From NCBI RefSeq assembly GCF_003355155.1, contig NZ_CP031320.1:730369-794368 (forward strand): a stretch of DNA of 64,000 nucleotides, written 5' to 3'. Numbering within the stretch: position 1 is the stretch's first letter; each line of letters starts with the position of its first letter. Positions 35,295-54,370 of the stretch are shown here, piece by piece. This stretch comes from Streptomyces armeniacus. Lineage in GTDB: Bacteria; Actinomycetota; Actinomycetes; Streptomycetales; Streptomycetaceae. The translations under genes were made by a program, and so were the position numbers. The notes beneath the pieces were generated by a model. It was not told where the DNA came from and did no database searches. It worked only from the letters and a program-made list of their open reading frames with translations.

Positions 35295-38200
35295 CGGTCG
35301 TACGGGGGCGGGTGCACGGGGGCGTACGGCGCGACGCGTGCGGGAAGAGGCCCGGAGCCTGAAGTCAGCGCCGGTACGGCCGTGTTCCAGCTCGCCGCCG
35401 ACCAGCCGGGTCCGTTCGGCCAGGCCGATGAGCCCCTGCCCGCCGCCCGGGACGGCGGCGCCGTCGTCCGGGACCGCGGGCGGCGCGGACGCCGCAACGT
35501 TGCGCACCTCCACGGTGAGGCCGGCACCGGGGGGGCCGCGCCCCGGCCGGGGGCGGGCGGCGCGGGGTGCCACTCGAGGGCGTACGTGTCCTCCGGCGCG
35601 GTGGTTTCGCCCGCGGTGACGGCGGGGCCGCCCTTGGTCGTCTCGCCCACCGGGAAGGCGTAGCGCCGGCGTTGGAAGGGGTAGCCCGGCAGTTCCACCC
35701 GCTGCCAGGGGCGTTCCCGATTGTCCTCGCTGCTTCCGGACCAGGCGACGGGCGCGCCCAGGAGGTAGAGCCGGGCGAGGCTGCCGCGGATCTCGGCGGC
35801 GTCGGAGGCGCCCTCCCGTATCGACGTCAGCCACTGCACGTCGTGGTCCGGCACGGCCCGCGCACCCATGCCGAGCAGGACCCTGCCCGGCCCCGCCTCC
35901 AGGAACGTGCTCACGCCCGAATTCCGCAGCGTCAGCAGCCCGTCGTGGAAGCGGACGGTGCCGCGGGCATGGCGGCACCAGTACTCGGGGTCCTTGAGGG
36001 TGTCGGTGTCCACGAAGCCGCCGGTCACGTTGGACACCAGCGGGATCTCCGGCGACCGGGGGCTCAGGGAGGCAGCGGCGCGGGCCAGTTCGGGCAGCGC
36101 CTCGTCCGTCAGCCGGGAGTGGAAGGCATGGGAGACGCGCAGCCGCTTGGCGGTCACACCGTTGTCCCGCAGTTCCGCATCCAGGGCCTCGATGTCTTCG
36201 AGCGGGCCGGAGAGCACGGTGCTCTCCGGCCCGTTGACGGCTGCGAGGGACACGCTGCCGCCGCGCCCGGAGGCGACGGCCAGCGCGTCGGATTCCGACA
36301 GCGGCACGGCGAGCATGGCTCCCGGCTGCGACTCGTCCATCGCACGGCCGCGGACGGCGATCAGCGCGGTGGCGTCCTCCAGGGTCAGCGCCCCAGCGAC
36401 GCAGGCGGCGGTGATCTCGCCCACGCTGTGGCCCAGGACCGCCGCCGGGCGGATGCCCCAGGAGATCCACAGCCGGGCGAGCGCGTACTCCACGGCGAAC
36501 AGCGCCGGCTGCGTCCAGCGCGTACGGGCGAGCTCCGCGCTCCCGGCCCCGAAGACCACCTCGGACAGCGGCCCGTCGAGGTGCGGGCGGAGCAGCTCGG
36601 CGCAGCCGTCAAAGGCTTCGCGGAAGGCGGGCTCGGTCGCGTACAGCTCGCCGGCCATCCCGGCGTACTGCGACCCCTGCCCGCTGAAGAGGAATGCGAC
36701 CTTGGGACGCGCGCGGGCCGGTGCCCGGCCCGCCTGCGGGGCCCCCGGCGCCCGCTCGGCGAAGCGGCGCAGCTGCTCGGCCACCGCCGCCCGCGAACCG
36801 GCGACCACGGCCAGCCGGTGCGCCTGGTGGGCCCGTTCGGTCTGGGCGGAACGGCAGATGTCCCGCAGGGTGGGGCCGGGGCCGTCGTCCGCGAGGAAAC
36901 GCGCGTACCGGTCCGCGACGGCGGTCAGGGCCTCGGACGTACGGGCCGAGAGAGTGAGCAACTCTGCGTGGTCCGCGGCCTGTCCGCCGTCGCCGGACAC
37001 GGTGCCCGCCACTGCCCCGGCCGGCTGCGAAGTGGGCGGCTGCTCGACGATGACGTGCGCGTTGGTGCCGCTGGCGCCGAACGAACTGACCGCGGCGAGC
37101 CGGGGGCGGCCGTCCTCCGGCCAGGGCACTGTCTCGGTCGGCACCGACAGGTTCAGCCGGTGCCACTCCACCATCGGATTGGGCTGACGGAAGTGGAGGC
37201 TGGGCGGTATGGCGCCGCGCTGGACCACGAGTACGGCCTTGATCAGCCCCGCGATGCCCGCCGCGGCCTCCAGGTGCCCGATGTTGGTCTTGAGGGAGCC
37301 GACGCGGAGCTGACGCGCTCCGTCCCGGCCGGCGCCGAGGACCGCGTCCAGGCTGTGCAGTTCGGTGGGGTCCCCGAGCACGGTGCCGGTGCCGTGCGCC
37401 TCCACGTACCCGATGTCGGCGCCGGCCACGTCCGCGTCGGCCAGGGCCGCGCGGATCACGGCCTGCTGGGCGGCGCCGTTGGGCACGGAGATCCCCCCGG
37501 CCCGGCCGTCGTGGTTGAGGGCGCTGCCGCGGAGAACGGCCAGCACCCGGTCGCCGTCCCGCAGCGCGTCCGGCAGCCGCTTGAGCACCACCATCCCGCA
37601 GCCCTCGCCGCGGCCGTACCCGTTGGCGGAGGCGTCGAAGGTCTTGCACCGGCCGTCGGGGGAGACCGCCTGCGACTGGCTCAGCAGCACGAACCCGTAC
37701 GGGGACAGGATGGCGTTGACGCCGCCGGCCAGCGCCAGTTCCGTCTCCCCGCTGCGGAGGCTGCGTACGGCCTGGTGCACCGCGGTGAGCGAGGACGAGC
37801 AGGCGGTGTCGATCACCTGCGCGGGGCCCTGGAGGCCGAAGGTGTGGCAGACGCGCCCGGCGATGAAGCTGTTCTCGCCGAACAGCTGGTAGCTGTCGAT
37901 CGCCTCAGCGGCCCCGAACTGCTGGCGCATGCGCACGTAGTCGCTGGTACTGGCGCCGATGAAGACGCCCGTGGCGCTGCCCTGGAGCGAGTCCGGTGCG
38001 ATGCCCGCGTGTTCCAGCGCCGACCAGGCGCCCTCCAGCACCATGCGCTGCTGCGGGTCCATGCCCAGCGCTTCCGGGGGCGAGACGCCGAACAGCTGGG
38101 CGTCGAAGTCCTCGGCGGTGGGCACGTATCCGCCCCGGGTCACGTACGCCTTGCCCGGCGTGCCCGGTTCCGCGTCCTCGTAAGCTGCGGCGTCCCAGCG

Positions 38201-38434
38201 GTCGGCGGGGAAGGGGCCGACCGCGTCCACGCGGTCGTGCAGCAGCCGCCACAGCTCGTCCGGGCTCTCCGCGGGGCCCGGGAAGCGCACGCTCATGCCG
38301 ACCACCGCGATCGGTGCGCGCGCCGCGCGGTCCCGTTCTTCCAGCGCGCCGCGGAGCCGGGACACCATGTCCAGCGCCCTGGCCAGTCTGTCGCGGAAGT
38401 CGACCTGTTCAGCTGGTGAATCCGTGGACGTCAT
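35192..38434 (-). CDS. type I PKS, KS-AT, truncated 3' end
   Basis: 1080 residues as read. An N-terminal docking coiled coil (FRDRLARALDMVSRLRGALE) precedes a KS (about 40-465; Cys212 in DTACSSS, HGTGTVLGDP, NIGHLEAAAG) and an AT (about 620-905; Ser670 in GHSVGE, HAFH at 769, the malonyl-CoA signature). The post-AT linker reaches YALEWHP near 955, where a KR structural subdomain normally begins. From about 970 the frame is meaningless and runs through the histidine-kinase remnant and 103 nt into the opposite DAGK-like gene. KR, ACP and release domains are absent. It probably receives the chain from the large PKS and was originally the last, PltC-like module. ATG at 38434 has GGAGG 9 nt upstream. 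Confidence 0.9.
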   Translation of the reverse strand: MTSTDSPAEQVDFRDRLARALDMVSRLRGALEERDRAARAPIAVVGMSVRFPGPAESPDELWRLLHDRVDAVGPFPADRWDAAAYEDAEPGTPGKAYVTRGGYVPTAEDFDAQLFGVSPPEALGMDPQQRMVLEGAWSALEHAGIAPDSLQGSATGVFIGASTSDYVRMRQQFGAAEAIDSYQLFGENSFIAGRVCHTFGLQGPAQVIDTACSSSLTAVHQAVRSLRSGETELALAGGVNAILSPYGFVLLSQSQAVSPDGRCKTFDASANGYGRGEGCGMVVLKRLPDALRDGDRVLAVLRGSALNHDGRAGGISVPNGAAQQAVIRAALADADVAGADIGYVEAHGTGTVLGDPTELHSLDAVLGAGRDGARQLRVGSLKTNIGHLEAAAGIAGLIKAVLVVQRGAIPPSLHFRQPNPMVEWHRLNLSVPTETVPWPEDGRPRLAAVSSFGASGTNAHVIVEQPPTSQPAGAVAGTVSGDGGQAADHAELLTLSARTSEALTAVADRYARFLADDGPGPTLRDICRSAQTERAHQAHRLAVVAGSRAAVAEQLRRFAERAPGAPQAGRAPARARPKVAFLFSGQGSQYAGMAGELYATEPAFREAFDGCAELLRPHLDGPLSEVVFGAGSAELARTRWTQPALFAVEYALARLWISWGIRPAAVLGHSVGEITAACVAGALTLEDATALIAVRGRAMDESQPGAMLAVPLSESDALAVASGRGGSVSLAAVNGPESTVLSGPLEDIEALDAELRDNGVTAKRLRVSHAFHSRLTDEALPELARAAASLSPRSPEIPLVSNVTGGFVDTDTLKDPEYWCRHARGTVRFHDGLLTLRNSGVSTFLEAGPGRVLLGMGARAVPDHDVQWLTSIREGASDAAEIRGSLARLYLLGAPVAWSGSSEDNRERPWQRVELPGYPFQRRRYAFPVGETTKGGPAVTAGETTAPEDTYALEWHPAPPAPGRGAAPPVPASPWRCATLRRPRRPRSRTTAPPSRAAGRGSSAWPNGPGWSAASWNTAVPALTSGSGPLPARVAPYAPVHPPPYDRHAEGSPGSVSRHAPASARHVRARTGPPTSASAR
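35340..35522 (-). pseudogene. remnant of a sensor histidine kinase (C-terminal ATPase end)
   Basis: In the minus frame running from 35522 to 35340, 61 residues match the end of a NarL-partner (HisKA_3-type) histidine kinase: GLTVEVRN near the start and PGGGQGLIGLAERTRLVGGE in the middle (the G2 box and following helix), then FRLRAS. Everything upstream in this frame is missing; instead the DNA belongs to the PKS gene in another frame. The remnant has no start of its own. It marks a recombination or deletion joint. Confidence 0.7.
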
Positions 38435-38698
38435 GGCAGCTTTCCTCCGGAATGGCGCGGCGGCAGAATTACCGGGGCGATCGGGTATCCCTTCCCGCCG
38501 ACCCTGACAGCCGCAAACCGCCTGCGGCAAGTGGCCTTTGGGATGACTTCGGGGTGCGCGCCGGGGCGTCGGCTTGGCCGCAGGTACGAGTCTCGTCCCT
38601 AAGTACCGAGAACGATTTCGTCCCTTGTGCTGAAGACGGTCGGAAGCGGCGCTGTTAGCTTTTCACCGGTCGCGCTTCGACTTGTCGAGGAGAATTCC
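38435..38698. promoter_or_regulatory. divergent promoter region of the biosynthetic cluster
   Basis: 264 bp between the minus-strand PKS and the plus-strand halogenase. It is relatively AT-rich near 38595-38680 for this genome and should hold both promoters. No clear operator palindrome stands out, and no pathway regulator gene is visible in the window. Confidence 0.5.
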
Positions 38699-40387
38699 AT
38701 GCCCAACCTGCAGGACCTGGAAAACCAGGCACCAGCGCTGCTTCGGAAGCCGGAGCACGACGTCATCATTCTCGGTGCGGGAATTGCCGGATCCATTCTG
38801 GGTGCCATTCTCGCGCGTAACGGGGCACGGGTGGTGATCGTGGACGCCGGCGCCCACCCGCGCTTCGCCGTGGGTGAGTCGATGATTCCGTACACGCTGC
38901 TCTGGCTCCGTATCCTTGCGGAGCGGTACGACGTCCCCGAGATCGCCACGCTGTCCTCGTACAAGGACTGCAACAAGGAAATCGGCACGTCGTTCGGACA
39001 GAAGCGGCACTTCGGTTTCCTGCGGCACACCGAAGGCAACGAACCGAATCCGCGCGAGGGTACGCAGTTCAGCACTCCCGGCGTGCTCAACCGCTCCGGG
39101 CACCTCTTCCGCCAGGACACCGACTCCTACCTCTTCAACGCGGCCGTGCGCTACGGCTGCGCCACCCGGCTCGGCTTCCGGGTCGAGGACGTCGAACTGG
39201 CCGACGACAGCATCGCCGTGGTCGGCGCCGACGGCAACACGATCCGCGGCCGTTACCTGGTGGACGCCAGCGGCTTCCGCTCACCGCTCGCCGAAAAGCT
39301 GGACCTGCGGGAGAACCCCTGCCGGTTCAAGCACCACTCGCGCTCCTTGTTCACGCACATGATCGATGTGAAGACCACGGACGAGGTGCTGCGCCACCCG
39401 AAGTCCGAGCGGCCGCCCATCCCGTGGACCTCCGGCACCATGCACCATCTCTTCGACCGCGGCTGGTTCTGGGCCATCCCGTTCAACAACGTGCGCGGCT
39501 CGAAGAACCCGCTGGTCAGCGTCGGCCTCACGATGGATCCGCGGATGTACCCGAAGAACGGGCTGAGCGCGGAGGACGAGTTCCGCGAGTTCGCCTCGCG
39601 CTTCCCCGCGGTCGAGCGCCAGTTCGCCGACGCCAAGTCGGTGCGCCCCTGGGTCTCCACGGACCGGCTCCAGTACTCGTCCAAGCACTCCATCGGCGAC
39701 CGCTGGTGCCTGATGTCGCACGCCGCCGGCTTCCTGGACCCGCTCTTCTCCCGCGGCATCTCCAACACCGTGGAAGTCATCAACGCGCTCTCCTGGCGGC
39801 TGCTGGACGCCCTGCGTACGGACGACTTCTCGGTCGACAAGTTCGCCTACGTCTCGACGCTGGAGCAGGGCCTCCTCGACTACAACGACAAACTCGTCAA
39901 CAGCGCGTTCATCGCCTTCGACACCTACGAACTTTGGAACGCGGTGTTCCGTATCTGGTCGTTCGGGTCCGTCGTGGGCGGGTTCCGGCTCCAGCGCGCG
40001 CTCTCCGAATTCCGCCGGTCGCGCGACCGCAAGGTACTGGAGGAACTCGAGAACGTGCCCCGGGTGGGTCTGTGGTGGCCGGACCACGCCCAGTACGGGG
40101 AGGTTTTCGACTCCATGGTGTCGAACTGTGAGCAGTTCGAGCGCAAGGAGATATCCGGCGCCACGGCGGCGGACAATCTCTTCAGGCAGCTGGAGAGCGC
40201 CGACTACATTCCGAAGGGGCCCGGATTCGCGGACCGCAGCGTCCACTTCCTCCGCCCGTCACCCGCCAAGCTGGCCCGCATGTGCATGTGGCTGGCGCGT
40301 GAAGCGCCCCCGGACATCAGGGAAATGATCGGCGGCGTCGCGATCGAGATGGCGAAGACCGGACTGCACGGCCGCCGGCTGTTCTGA
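38699..40387 (+). CDS. flavin-dependent halogenase-like enzyme (first of two)
   Basis: A 562-residue FAD-dependent halogenase-family protein. FAD motif VIILGAGIAGSILGAILARNG, FAVGESMIPYTLLWLR, the signature GWFWAIP (WxWxIP, which blocks monooxygenase chemistry) and GFLDPLFSRGIS are present. It is larger than the pyrrole halogenase at 58.8 kb and not close to it, so a different substrate or step is likely, such as a phenolic ring or a free intermediate. ATG at 38699 has GAGGAG 7 nt upstream. It is followed by the SCP2 gene and then a strong terminator, making a two-gene unit. Confidence 0.85.
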   Translation: MPNLQDLENQAPALLRKPEHDVIILGAGIAGSILGAILARNGARVVIVDAGAHPRFAVGESMIPYTLLWLRILAERYDVPEIATLSSYKDCNKEIGTSFGQKRHFGFLRHTEGNEPNPREGTQFSTPGVLNRSGHLFRQDTDSYLFNAAVRYGCATRLGFRVEDVELADDSIAVVGADGNTIRGRYLVDASGFRSPLAEKLDLRENPCRFKHHSRSLFTHMIDVKTTDEVLRHPKSERPPIPWTSGTMHHLFDRGWFWAIPFNNVRGSKNPLVSVGLTMDPRMYPKNGLSAEDEFREFASRFPAVERQFADAKSVRPWVSTDRLQYSSKHSIGDRWCLMSHAAGFLDPLFSRGISNTVEVINALSWRLLDALRTDDFSVDKFAYVSTLEQGLLDYNDKLVNSAFIAFDTYELWNAVFRIWSFGSVVGGFRLQRALSEFRRSRDRKVLEELENVPRVGLWWPDHAQYGEVFDSMVSNCEQFERKEISGATAADNLFRQLESADYIPKGPGFADRSVHFLRPSPAKLARMCMWLAREAPPDIREMIGGVAIEMAKTGLHGRRLF

Positions 40388-40475
40388 CCGGCCAGCCCGA
40401 GAACCCGCCGGAAAGCGGATGCCAGCGTGCCGTCGCGCGCTCAGCGAAAACACCCAGAGAAAGGGAAGCAGGCCC

Positions 40476-40871
40476 GTGCAGAAAACAAAGTTCCTGTCGA
40501 CCGACTACTTCCGTACCGTCCGCGGTCTCGGCTCGCAGCTCCCCGAACTGCCGGGCGCCGACGTGCGGGTGCAGTACCTCGTCACCGACGTTCCCGGGCG
40601 CGGCGAAGTCCGCTACGCGCTCTGCTTCGCGGACGGCCGTCTCGCCGAGATGCCCGAGGGCACCATCGACGACCCCTGCCTCCGGATCACCATGGGCTAC
40701 GACGTGAGCGTCAAGATCCACCGGTCCGAGCTGAAGCCGCCGGAGGCCGCCGCGGAAGGGCACGTCACCGTCAGCGGTGACACCTCCAAGCTCCCGACCA
40801 TGATGAGCATCGTGAGCCGCCCCGAGTACGAGGCGATGGTCAAGAAGATCGCCGAGCTCACCGAGTTCTGA
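40476..40871 (+). CDS. SCP2 sterol-binding-domain protein
   Basis: A 131-residue protein with an SCP2-like lipid-binding fold: VRVQYLVTDVPGRGEVRYAL, DPCLRITMGYDVSVKIHRSE, HVTVSGDTSKLPTMMSI. SCP2 domains hold hydrophobic ligands such as acyl-CoAs; here it may shelter a lipophilic intermediate or an alkyl-CoA (inference). GTG at 40476 after AAGGGAAG. It is cotranscribed with the halogenase and followed by a perfect 15-bp hairpin. Confidence 0.78.
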   Translation: MQKTKFLSTDYFRTVRGLGSQLPELPGADVRVQYLVTDVPGRGEVRYALCFADGRLAEMPEGTIDDPCLRITMGYDVSVKIHRSELKPPEAAAEGHVTVSGDTSKLPTMMSIVSRPEYEAMVKKIAELTEF

Positions 40872-40876
40872 GGACC

Positions 40877-40915
40877 GCGGGCCGCGGAGACCCCGCCCAC
40901 GTCTCCGCGGCCCGC
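40877..40915 (+). terminator. strong terminator after the SCP2 gene
   Basis: Perfect 15-bp arms GCGGGCCGCGGAGAC (40877-40891) and GTCTCCGCGGCCCGC (40901-40915), starting 6 nt after the stop. It separates the halogenase-SCP2 unit from the antiporter and downstream operon. Confidence 0.8.
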
Positions 40916-41018
40916 CTGAGACCCCCGTCCCCCGGACCGCCCGGCGTACGTCAGCGCCGGCAGCCTCCGCCGTACGGGATGCGTGCCTCCTGGACCCCTG
41001 CCCTCGCGGAGATCTCGC

Positions 41019-42338
41019 ATGATGAGCGCTGCACACACGGAGTGGATCACCCTCACCTCTCTCGGCGGCATCGCCCTGGTACTCGTCGTCGGAGCACTGC
41101 TCGCCGCCCTCGCCCGCCGGCTGCGCCAGCCCACCGTCATCGGCGAGATCGTCGCGGGGATCTGCCTGGGCCCCAGCCTGCTGGGACTGCTCCCGGGCAA
41201 CCTGCCCGAACGCTGCTTCCCCCCGGAAGTCCGGCCGCATCTCCACGTCGTCGCACAGGTCGGCCTGCTGCTGTTCATGTTCACGATCGGCTGGCACTTC
41301 GACCACAGGGCGCTCCACGGCCGCCGGCGTGCCACCGGCACCATCTGGCTGAGCGCCGCCGCGCTGCCGATGGCACTCGGATTCGCCCTGGCCGCGCTGC
41401 TGTACGGGTCCTACCGGACGGTGGACGGCGAACAGATCGCGTTCCCGCACTTCGCGCTGTTCCTCGGCACCGCCATCTCGATAGCCGCCTTCCCCGTGCT
41501 GGCCCGGATCATCAACGACAAGCAGCTGCACCACACCCGTATCGGACACACCGCGCTGGCGCTCGCGGCCCTGGACGACGTCCTGGCGTGGTGCCTGCTC
41601 GCAGTCGTCGTCGCGCTCGTCACCGCCTCCGGCGCGGGCACCTTCGTCGGCGTCGTCGGCTGGGGCGTGGTCTACGTCGCCGTCATGCTGGCCGTGGTGC
41701 GCCCGTTGCTCGCCGCCATGGCCGCGCGGGCCAGTACGGCCGCGGCTCAGGTGCTGCCGATGCTCGCCGCCGCGGGGGCGCTCACCTCGGCGTACGTGAC
41801 CTCCCACATCGGCCTGCACGCCATCTTCGGCGCGTTCTTCTTCGGACTGGTGATGCCGCGGTCGGAGCAGCAGGAACTGCTGCGCCAGTCCGCGCTGATC
41901 CCCATCGAGCACACCAGCCGGCTGCTGCTGCCGGTCTTCTTCGTGGTCACCGGGCTCTCGGTCGATCTGACGTCGCTCACCGCGGACGGTGCCCTGCACA
42001 TGTTGCTGATCATCGTGGTGGCCTGCTCGGGCAAGCTGGGCGGTGTCCTGGTCTCCGCGCGGCTGAACGGCATGAGCTGGCGCGAGTCGTACCAGCTCGG
42101 CCTGCTGATGAACACCCGAGGCCTCACCGAACTCGTCATCCTCAACGTCGGCCTGGGGATCGGCCTGCTGAGCACCGAACTGTTCACCGCCATGGTGATG
42201 ATGGCGCTCGTCACCACCGTCATGACCTCCCCGCTGCTGTCCCGCGCACTGCGCCGCCCCGCCACCCCGGCCGCGCCCCCGGAGTACGGCCAGGGCCCGG
42301 CGCCGGCGGCGGCCGTCACCTCTCCCGGACCCCGCTGA
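41019..42338 (+). CDS. CPA2/Kef-type cation:proton antiporter
   Basis: A 439-residue membrane protein with about 12 helices of the monovalent cation:proton antiporter-2 family. Landmarks are VIGEIVAGICLGPSLLG, FLGTAISIAAFPVLARI, the conserved acidic ALDDVLAW, and LLMNTRGLTELVILNVG. It exchanges Na+ or K+ for H+. There is no KTN regulatory domain. ATG at 41019 or 41022 (GCGGAG upstream). Being inside a cluster whose product may be a lipophilic acidic chlorinated phenol, a self-protection role against proton leak is possible (inference). Confidence 0.88.
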   Translation: MMSAAHTEWITLTSLGGIALVLVVGALLAALARRLRQPTVIGEIVAGICLGPSLLGLLPGNLPERCFPPEVRPHLHVVAQVGLLLFMFTIGWHFDHRALHGRRRATGTIWLSAAALPMALGFALAALLYGSYRTVDGEQIAFPHFALFLGTAISIAAFPVLARIINDKQLHHTRIGHTALALAALDDVLAWCLLAVVVALVTASGAGTFVGVVGWGVVYVAVMLAVVRPLLAAMAARASTAAAQVLPMLAAAGALTSAYVTSHIGLHAIFGAFFFGLVMPRSEQQELLRQSALIPIEHTSRLLLPVFFVVTGLSVDLTSLTADGALHMLLIIVVACSGKLGGVLVSARLNGMSWRESYQLGLLMNTRGLTELVILNVGLGIGLLSTELFTAMVMMALVTTVMTSPLLSRALRRPATPAAPPEYGQGPAPAAAVTSPGPR

Positions 42339-42380
42339 CGCGCCGCGCTGCCCAACGACCGCCCCGAGCAGGAGAGAAAC

Positions 42381-43519
42381 GTGGATTTCGGCTGGAACGA
42401 AGACCAACGACAGCGGTACGAGAGAGTCCTGTCCGAGGTGGCCACGGCCTTCCCCTTCGAGGACACCTCGAAGGCCTCGGCCCCCTACCGCCGTGAGGAC
42501 TGGCTGCGGCTGGGCAAGTTGGGGCTGCTGGGGCTCAGCGTCCCCGCCCGGTACGGCGGCGGCGGATTCGGCGCGCTGGACACCGCGCACCAGATCGAGG
42601 CGCTGGGCCGCGGCTGCCCCGAGACCGGGCTCGTCTTCGGTGCCTGCGCGCACCTGTTCGCCTGCGTCATGCCCGTCGTGGACTTCGGCTCCCAGGAACT
42701 GCGCGAGCGGCTGCTGCCGGGGCTCTGCTCCGGCGAGCTCATCGCGGGCAACGCCATGACCGAGACCGATGCGGGCTCCGATGTCTCCCGGCCCACCGTC
42801 ACCGCACGGCGGACCGCCGGCGGCTGGCTGCTCAGCGGCGAGAAGAGCTTCGTGAGCAACGGCCCCGTCGCCGACGTCTACGTCACGTACGCCACCACCG
42901 ACCCGGCCGCGGGCCACTTCGGCGTCACCGCCTTCACCGTGCCCCGTGACACTCCCGGGCTCGTCGCCGGCGAGCCGATGGAGAAGATGGGCCTGCTCCA
43001 GTGCCCGGCCGGCACGCTCCGCTTCGACGACTGCTTCGTGCCCGACGCCGGCGTCGTCGGCGAACCCGGCCAGGGCGGCGTGATCTTCCAGCACTCGATG
43101 GGCTGGGAACGCGCCTGCCTGTTCGCCGGATATCTGGGGCTGATGGACCGGGTCCTCGAGCAGTGCGTCGAACACGCCCGCGGGCGGCGCCAGTTCGGCC
43201 GCCGCCTGATCGACTTCCAGGCCGTGTCGCACCGGATCTCCGAGATGAAACTCCGCACCGAGAGCGCACGGCTGCTGCTCTACCGCGCCTGCTGGGAGAG
43301 GGACCGGGGCCTGCCCGCCACGCTGTCCATCGCCCTGTCCAAGCTCGCGGTCTCCGAGGGCGCACTGCAGAGCGCGCTCGACGCCGTACGGATCTTCGGC
43401 GGGCGCGGCTACCAGCGCGCCGACCGCATCGAGGCCGCACTCCGCGACGCGGTGCCCTCGGTGCTCTTCTCCGGCACCTCCGACATCCAGCGCGAGATGA
43501 TCATCAGGGAGCTCTCGAC

Positions 43520-43523
<4 letters not shown>
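42381..43523 (+). CDS. PltE-like acyl-CoA dehydrogenase (prolyl-S-PCP oxidase)
   Basis: A 380-residue flavoprotein of the acyl-CoA dehydrogenase fold: GNAMTETDAGSDVSRPTVTA, GEKSFVSNG, GRRQFGRRLIDFQAVSHRI and the late ALDAVRIFGGRGYQ and SGTSDIQREMI. Its stop overlaps the start of a PltF-type proline adenylase (ATGA). This pair, with a stand-alone PCP, is the known route in which prolyl-S-PCP is oxidised by four electrons to pyrrolyl-2-carboxyl-S-PCP (pyoluteorin, prodiginines, coumermycins). Assignment is by this context plus fold. GTG at 42381 with GGAGAG upstream. Confidence 0.88.
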
Positions 43524-45045
<1,522 letters not shown>

Positions 45046-45046
<1 letters not shown>

Positions 45047-45593
45047 TGGGTACCCCCGCCGGGCAGCGGCTGTCAGACCAGACCGCACTCGCCTCCGTAG
45101 GCCCGCAGACCTTCCGCTCCCTGATGGGCTCCCTGGCCAGTGGCGTCAGCGTGGTCACCACGCTGGACGGCATGGGCCCCCGCGGCTTCACCTGCTCCGC
45201 CGTCTGCAGCGTCTCCGCAACGCCGCCGCTGCTGCTGTCCGGCGTGAACAACCGCAGCGGCACGCTGCGGGTGATCCTCGACACCGGCCGGTTCGCGGTG
45301 AACTTCCTCAGCGAACAGGGCGCGGGCGTCTCGAGCCTGTTCGCCTCCGACAGCAGCACCAAGTTCGACGACATCGGCTGGGAGCCCGGCAAGGTCACCG
45401 GCATGCCGCTGCTCGAACCCACCGTGGCGCACGCCGAATGCGTCGTGGCGGAGTCCGTCGGCATCGGCGACCACACGCTCCTCATCGGCCGGATCGTCGG
45501 CGGCGGCACCGAGCAGGAGCGGCTGCCCCTGTCCTATTGGCGCGGCGACTACGGCCGGCTGCTCCGCCACGAGCTCTCGCGCACGGAGGAGTC

Positions 45594-45597
<4 letters not shown>
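45046..45597 (+). CDS. flavin reductase (FMN-binding split barrel)
   Basis: A 183-residue protein of the flavin-reductase-like family (HpaC/PrnF/SsuE-partner type): FRSLMGSLASGVSVVTTLDG, FTCSAVCSVSATPPLLLSG, RFAVNFLSEQG and the C-terminal DHTLLIGRIVGG. It reduces free FAD or FMN with NAD(P)H and should feed FADH2 to the two halogenases. ATG at 45046 overlaps the ligase stop (TGATG), and its own stop overlaps the PKS start (ATGA). Confidence 0.9.
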
Positions 45598-54341
<8,744 letters not shown>

Positions 54342-54370
54342 CGGACGGCGACTCGCAGAAGGGAAGGACC

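Noticed and set aside
34059..36470. An 803-residue minus-strand ORF as a full histidine kinase
   Set aside because: Only about 60 residues resemble a kinase; the remainder is out-of-frame PKS DNA on one side and the antisense of the DAGK-like gene on the other.
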